Shown here: positions 61,241-64,000 of the stretch, piece by piece | How positions within the stretch are numbered: the first letter of the stretch is position 1 | How the letters are laid out: each line of letters opens with the position of its first letter | Assembly (NCBI RefSeq): GCF_002993285.1 | Contig: NZ_CP027433.1 | Coordinates: 2,294,001 to 2,358,000 of the forward strand | DNA length: 64,000 nucleotides | DNA from: Gordonia iterans | GTDB taxonomy: Bacteria > Actinomycetota > Actinomycetes > Mycobacteriales > Mycobacteriaceae | Direction: 5' to 3' | Translations under genes and position numbers: made by a program | The notes under the pieces: model-generated | Told to the model about the DNA's origin: nothing | Databases searched by the model: none | The model's input: the letters and a program-made list of their open reading frames with translations, nothing else

Positions 61241-61672
61241 ATGAGCGACTCCGGTTACGACCCCCGGCAATTGATCTCCGACACCTCGATCGGCGTTCTG
61301 GCGACGCTGAAGGCCAGCGGGATGCCACAACTGTCACCGGTGACCGCCGTCTACCACCGCGCCGCCGACGTCGTCTACATCTCGATGACCGCCGGTCGCG
61401 CGAAAACCGCGAATCTGCGCCGTGATCCCCGCGCAGCGATCGAGTTCACGAGTCCGGACGGCTACACGTGGGCCACTGCCGAAGGACCGGTGACGTTGAG
61501 CGGCCCCAGCGACGATCCGGACTCAGCGGAAGTCGATGCATTGGTCGACTACTACCGGCTCGGCGCGGGAGAGCACCCGGACTGGACCGAGTACCGGCAG
61601 GTGATGGTCGACGACCGGCGCGTCCTGGCCGCCCTGCACGTCGAGCGCGTCTACGGCGAGAAGCTGCGCTGA
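61241..61672 (+). CDS. PPOX-class F420/FMN-dependent oxidoreductase
   Basis: Encodes 143 residues; a split-barrel flavin/F420-binding protein (GVLATLKASGMPQLSPVTAVYH, VVYISMTAGRAKTANLRRDPRAAIEFT, YTWATAEGPVTLSGP), the pattern of actinobacterial F420-dependent reductases. ATG at 61241, divergent from tag. The substrate cannot be assigned. Confidence 0.88.
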   Translation: MSDSGYDPRQLISDTSIGVLATLKASGMPQLSPVTAVYHRAADVVYISMTAGRAKTANLRRDPRAAIEFTSPDGYTWATAEGPVTLSGPSDDPDSAEVDALVDYYRLGAGEHPDWTEYRQVMVDDRRVLAALHVERVYGEKLR

Positions 61673-61854
61673 CCGGCTGCGGAGATAGTCGCCGTAGGGC
61701 CTGGTCGGCGCGGCTCGGACCCGCCGAATCCGTACGAACCGGCTCAAAACGCGTGGCCCTCGCGTTCCTCTCACACGCTGGTGACACCGCCCTCAGAACG
61801 GCGGGTGGGGGGGCCGGGATCCTCCCGGCGCAGGCCTGACATGTGGAGGAAACC

Positions 61855-62475
61855 ATGAGGAAGTTCGCCAATCGCAAGACCGCCGCCGTCGTCGCCGGAC
61901 TGGCCGCCACCACCCTGGTGGCCGCCGGGTGCAGTGATTCCGAAGACGAACCCGCCGCCACGAACTCGGTCGTCGCGTCTGCCACCGAGTCCGGAGCCGC
62001 GGACGGCGCCGATCACGACCACGCACACGACGTCGAGTTGAAGACCGCCGACGGTCAGACGGTCACGCTCACGGGACCGATCGCCGCCAAGTACTCCGCC
62101 GCCACTGAGGATCAGAAGGAGGATCTCGGCGCGCCCCTCTCCGGCGCCGACGCATCCGGAACCAGCGACAGCGGCGTGGTGTTCCAGCAATTCGCCGGCG
62201 GTGTGATCACCGCCAAGAACGGCGACGACGGTACCCCGGCGTACATCACCTGGGGAAAGATCCGCGACGCCTGGAACGTCAAGCGCAACGCCGAGGGCGA
62301 GCCCGATCCCGCGGGCAAGGGCGGTTCCGACGGCCCGCTCGGTGCGGCGACAAGCGATGAGACCGAGACCGGCGACGTCATGAAGTCGACGTTCGACAAT
62401 GGCGAGATCACGTACGACGAGGACTCCGACAAGGTCGTCGTGACCGTCAAGGGCAAGGTCGTCGCGACCGAGTGA
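61855..62475 (+). CDS. lipoprotein with an LGFP-like repeat
   Basis: Encodes 206 residues. Lipobox signal (about 1-27, TTLVAAGCSDSED), an acidic/His-containing linker (DGADHDHAHDVE), and an LGFP-type module (IAAKYSAATEDQKEDLGAPLSGADASGTSDSGVVFQQFAGGVITA...AYITWGKIRDAW), a motif linked to cell-wall association in mycolata. ATG at 61855 with GGAGGA upstream. A hairpin terminator follows. Function unknown; a wall-associated lipoprotein is likely. Confidence 0.83.
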   Translation: MRKFANRKTAAVVAGLAATTLVAAGCSDSEDEPAATNSVVASATESGAADGADHDHAHDVELKTADGQTVTLTGPIAAKYSAATEDQKEDLGAPLSGADASGTSDSGVVFQQFAGGVITAKNGDDGTPAYITWGKIRDAWNVKRNAEGEPDPAGKGGSDGPLGAATSDETETGDVMKSTFDNGEITYDEDSDKVVVTVKGKVVATE

Positions 62476-62491
62476 CCCCACCGCTCGAATC

Positions 62492-62524
62492 GGGATCCCG
62501 GCCGCCGCCCGCGGCCGGGGTCCC
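62492..62524 (+). terminator. GC-rich hairpin terminator after the lipoprotein gene
   Basis: Thirteen-base arms GGGATCCCGGCCG and CGGCCGGGGTCCC (one mismatch) flank a seven-base loop, 17 bp past the stop. Confidence 0.7.
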
Positions 62525-62530
62525 GGTGGT

Positions 62531-62550
62531 TTCGGGACCTTCGTCCGCGG
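62531..62550. promoter_or_regulatory. candidate DosR/DevR box upstream of the universal stress gene
   Basis: TTCGGGACCTTCGTCCGCGG matches about 15 of 20 positions of the DosR motif TTSGGGACTWWAGTCCCSAA, including GGGAC and GTCC at the correct spacing. It lies 104 bp before the GTG of a two-domain universal stress protein, the gene class most often controlled by DosR in mycobacteria. Confidence 0.5.
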
Positions 62551-62653
62551 TCCGCACGACGCCGGCGCGCGTAGGTTGGTAGGCGTAGGCGTCGGCGTTT
62601 CGGCTGGTTCGCACGCCTCACCCGCTCGGATGCGACCCAGGGAGTTGATACCG

Positions 62654-63520
62654 GTGCCTACCGTGAATGCGCCGATCATGGCAGCCGTCGACGGCTCAGA
62701 GCATGCCCTGGACGGGGTGCGCTGGGCGGCCCGCGCCGCCGCCCGTACCCACCGGCCGCTGCATCTGGTGAGCGTCGTCGACCGTCCGGCCTTCCAGTTC
62801 GGCGAGGGCATCGTGACCGCGCAGGCATTCGCGGACGCGTCCCGGGCGCTGGCCGACGGCGCTCTGGACGTCGCCCGTTCGGTGGTCTCGGAGGTCGCGA
62901 CCGACGTCGAGACCAGCGGTGAGATCGTCGTCGGACGTCCCGCACTGGTGCTGCGCGATCTCACCAGCCGCGCGCACATGATGGTCCTCGGACGCCGCGG
63001 ACTCGGCGGCGTCGCCGGCCTGCTGCTCGGCTCGGTGAGCACTTACGTCTCGTCGCACGCGAGTTGTCCGGTCGTCGTCGTCAGCGAGGACCCGCCGACC
63101 GGGGGGCCCGTGGTGGTCGGCGTCGACGGATCGCCGGTGTCGCAGGCCGCGACCGAGGTCGCCTTCGCCCAGGCATCTGGACTCGGTGTCGGCCTGATCG
63201 CAGTCCACACCTACGGCGGGTACACCGGGGTGCAGACCTTCGACGTCGTTCAGCAGGGCCGTCAGCGGATCGTCGACGAGGCCCGCGCGGGACTCGGGTC
63301 CCGCCTGGCCGGCTGCCTGTCCGACTACCCCGACGTGAACGTCCAGACGGTGGTGACGATCGAAGAGCCCGCCGCGCAGATCATCGAAGCAGCCTCCCTC
63401 GCTCAGCTGATCGTGCTGGGCAGTCGCGGGCACGGCGGATTCCGCACCCTGCTGCTCGGCTCGACGAGCCAGGCCGTTTTGCAGGTCGCCCACTGCCCGG
63501 TGATGATCGTCCCGGGGTAG
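62654..63520 (+). CDS. tandem universal stress protein
   Basis: Encodes 288 residues: two UspA domains in tandem (PIMAAVDGSEHALDGVRWA... and PVVVGVDGSPVSQAATEVA...), each with the ATP-binding GxxG-9x-G(S/T) tail (LGRRGLGGVAGLLLGSVS; LGSRGHGGFRTLLLGSTS). Closest in architecture to DosR-regulated mycobacterial proteins such as Rv2623. GTG at 62654 chosen because the domain starts there; the longer frame is low complexity. Confidence 0.92.
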   Translation: MPTVNAPIMAAVDGSEHALDGVRWAARAAARTHRPLHLVSVVDRPAFQFGEGIVTAQAFADASRALADGALDVARSVVSEVATDVETSGEIVVGRPALVLRDLTSRAHMMVLGRRGLGGVAGLLLGSVSTYVSSHASCPVVVVSEDPPTGGPVVVGVDGSPVSQAATEVAFAQASGLGVGLIAVHTYGGYTGVQTFDVVQQGRQRIVDEARAGLGSRLAGCLSDYPDVNVQTVVTIEEPAAQIIEAASLAQLIVLGSRGHGGFRTLLLGSTSQAVLQVAHCPVMIVPG

Positions 63521-63571
63521 GGAAGCGGGCGAGTGCACGGTCGGCCCGGTCGGTGGAATCGGTGTGGCGGA

Positions 63572-64000
63572 TCATGGCGCCCAGTCCTGCAATCGCGCTG
63601 CCTGCCGGGTGACCGCCCGATCCGGGATAGTCCGCAACGCGGCGTCACGCACCACGCCGAGCGGACCGGAGGACTGCATCACGCGCCCGATCAGTGCCGC
63701 CTGCCAGGCGATCCTCCGGCTGCGGGGCCGGCGTCTGCGGTCGTAGCGCAGCAGCGCCTGCGGTATCGCAGCCGGGTCTTGCGTACGGATCGCGGGCGTG
63801 AGTTCGCGGACGAGCACCGCGGCATCCTCGAGCGCCTGATTGGCCCCCTGTCCGAGGTCCGGGGGCATGGCGTGCGCGGCATCGCCGAGAAGTACTCGTC
63901 GCCGGAGAACGTACGACGGCGGCGGCTCGGACAGATACTCGATCGGCAAGTAGGAGATCTGTGAAGCGGCGGTCGAGGCGATGAGTTCCGGGATCGGTCG
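63572..64000 (-). CDS. FAD-dependent monooxygenase, C-terminal part (5' end beyond window)
   Basis: The frame is open from the window edge (RPIPELIASTAASQISYLPIEYL) to the stop at 63572, 142 residues visible. It contains the second FAD motif of aromatic-ring hydroxylase-type monooxygenases, RRVLLGDAAHAMPPDLGQGANQALEDAAVL. The NAD/FAD N-terminal half lies outside the window. The substrate is not predictable. Confidence 0.87.
   Translation of the reverse strand, partial: RPIPELIASTAASQISYLPIEYLSEPPPSYVLRRRVLLGDAAHAMPPDLGQGANQALEDAAVLVRELTPAIRTQDPAAIPQALLRYDRRRRPRSRRIAWQAALIGRVMQSSGPLGVVRDAALRTIPDRAVTRQAARLQDWAP

Noticed and set aside
61171..61242. Upstream ATG start for the Tag glycosylase at 61242
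   Set aside because: It would overlap the divergent PPOX start and add residues not typical of the family; GTG 61170 gives a normal length.

Overview
The window is high-GC actinobacterial DNA from a mycolic-acid-forming member of the Mycobacteriales. Gordonia or a close relative is my best guess, which is an inference. The evidence is mptB (lipomannan synthesis), fabG1-inhA (FAS-II mycolate elongation), a RipA-type NlpC/P60 hydrolase, acnR-acn, DUF222/HNH (13E12-type) genes, many GTG/TTG starts and near-leaderless promoters. Gene order follows the Mycobacterium tuberculosis stretch from about Rv1454c to Rv1496 as I remember it, interrupted by lineage-specific insertions.

Layout. 1-6.4 kb: a minus-strand membrane-protein fragment and a quinone oxidoreductase carrying an odd in-frame 18-bp tandem repeat; then ctaA, an ABC-2 exporter and mptB. 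6.5-12.9 kb: the Fe-S assembly operon sufR-sufB-sufD-sufC-sufS-sufU-sufT, with an iron-box-like site upstream. 12.9-21.4 kb: membrane-anchored trypsin-like protease, thioredoxin, lycopene cyclase plus SDR, EEP-family membrane protein, ABC-F ATPase, duplicated YcxB-like protein, methyltransferase. 21.6-34 kb: an accessory block. It holds a DUF222/HNH gene with repeat arrays upstream, a sortase with a Ser-rich secreted partner, a kinase/PP2C/vWA (TerY-P-like) set plus a second kinase, and two iron-box-associated genes that each look frameshifted: a GT2-membrane-GH16 fusion and a condensation-type acyltransferase. 34-45.9 kb: conserved core acnR, acn (with a perfect AcnR-type operator), DUF6676 membrane protein, ripA-like, moxR-DUF58-vWA, fabG1, inhA, hemH. 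46-55 kb: two conserved hypotheticals, a SatD-like/membrane pair controlled by a three-palindrome operator, a DedA-type protein, then mutA-mutB-meaB. 55-64 kb: pirin, the second DUF222/HNH copy in inverted orientation, small membrane protein, Mop/TOBE remnant, flotillin-NfeD pair, Tag glycosylase, PPOX oxidoreductase, LGFP lipoprotein, a tandem universal stress protein with a DosR-like box, and the end of an FAD monooxygenase.

How it fits together. Much of the core concerns iron and redox economy (suf, acn/acnR, hemH, trx, iron boxes) and cell-envelope building (mptB, ripA, fabG1-inhA, moxR cluster). The accessory block adds surface and signalling functions. The two HNH copies form long inverted repeats around about 33 kb of core genes. 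The 25-bp dispersed repeats lie just upstream of each copy, in the same orientation relative to the gene. No tRNA, rRNA or CRISPR array was recognised. All motif assignments are by eye.
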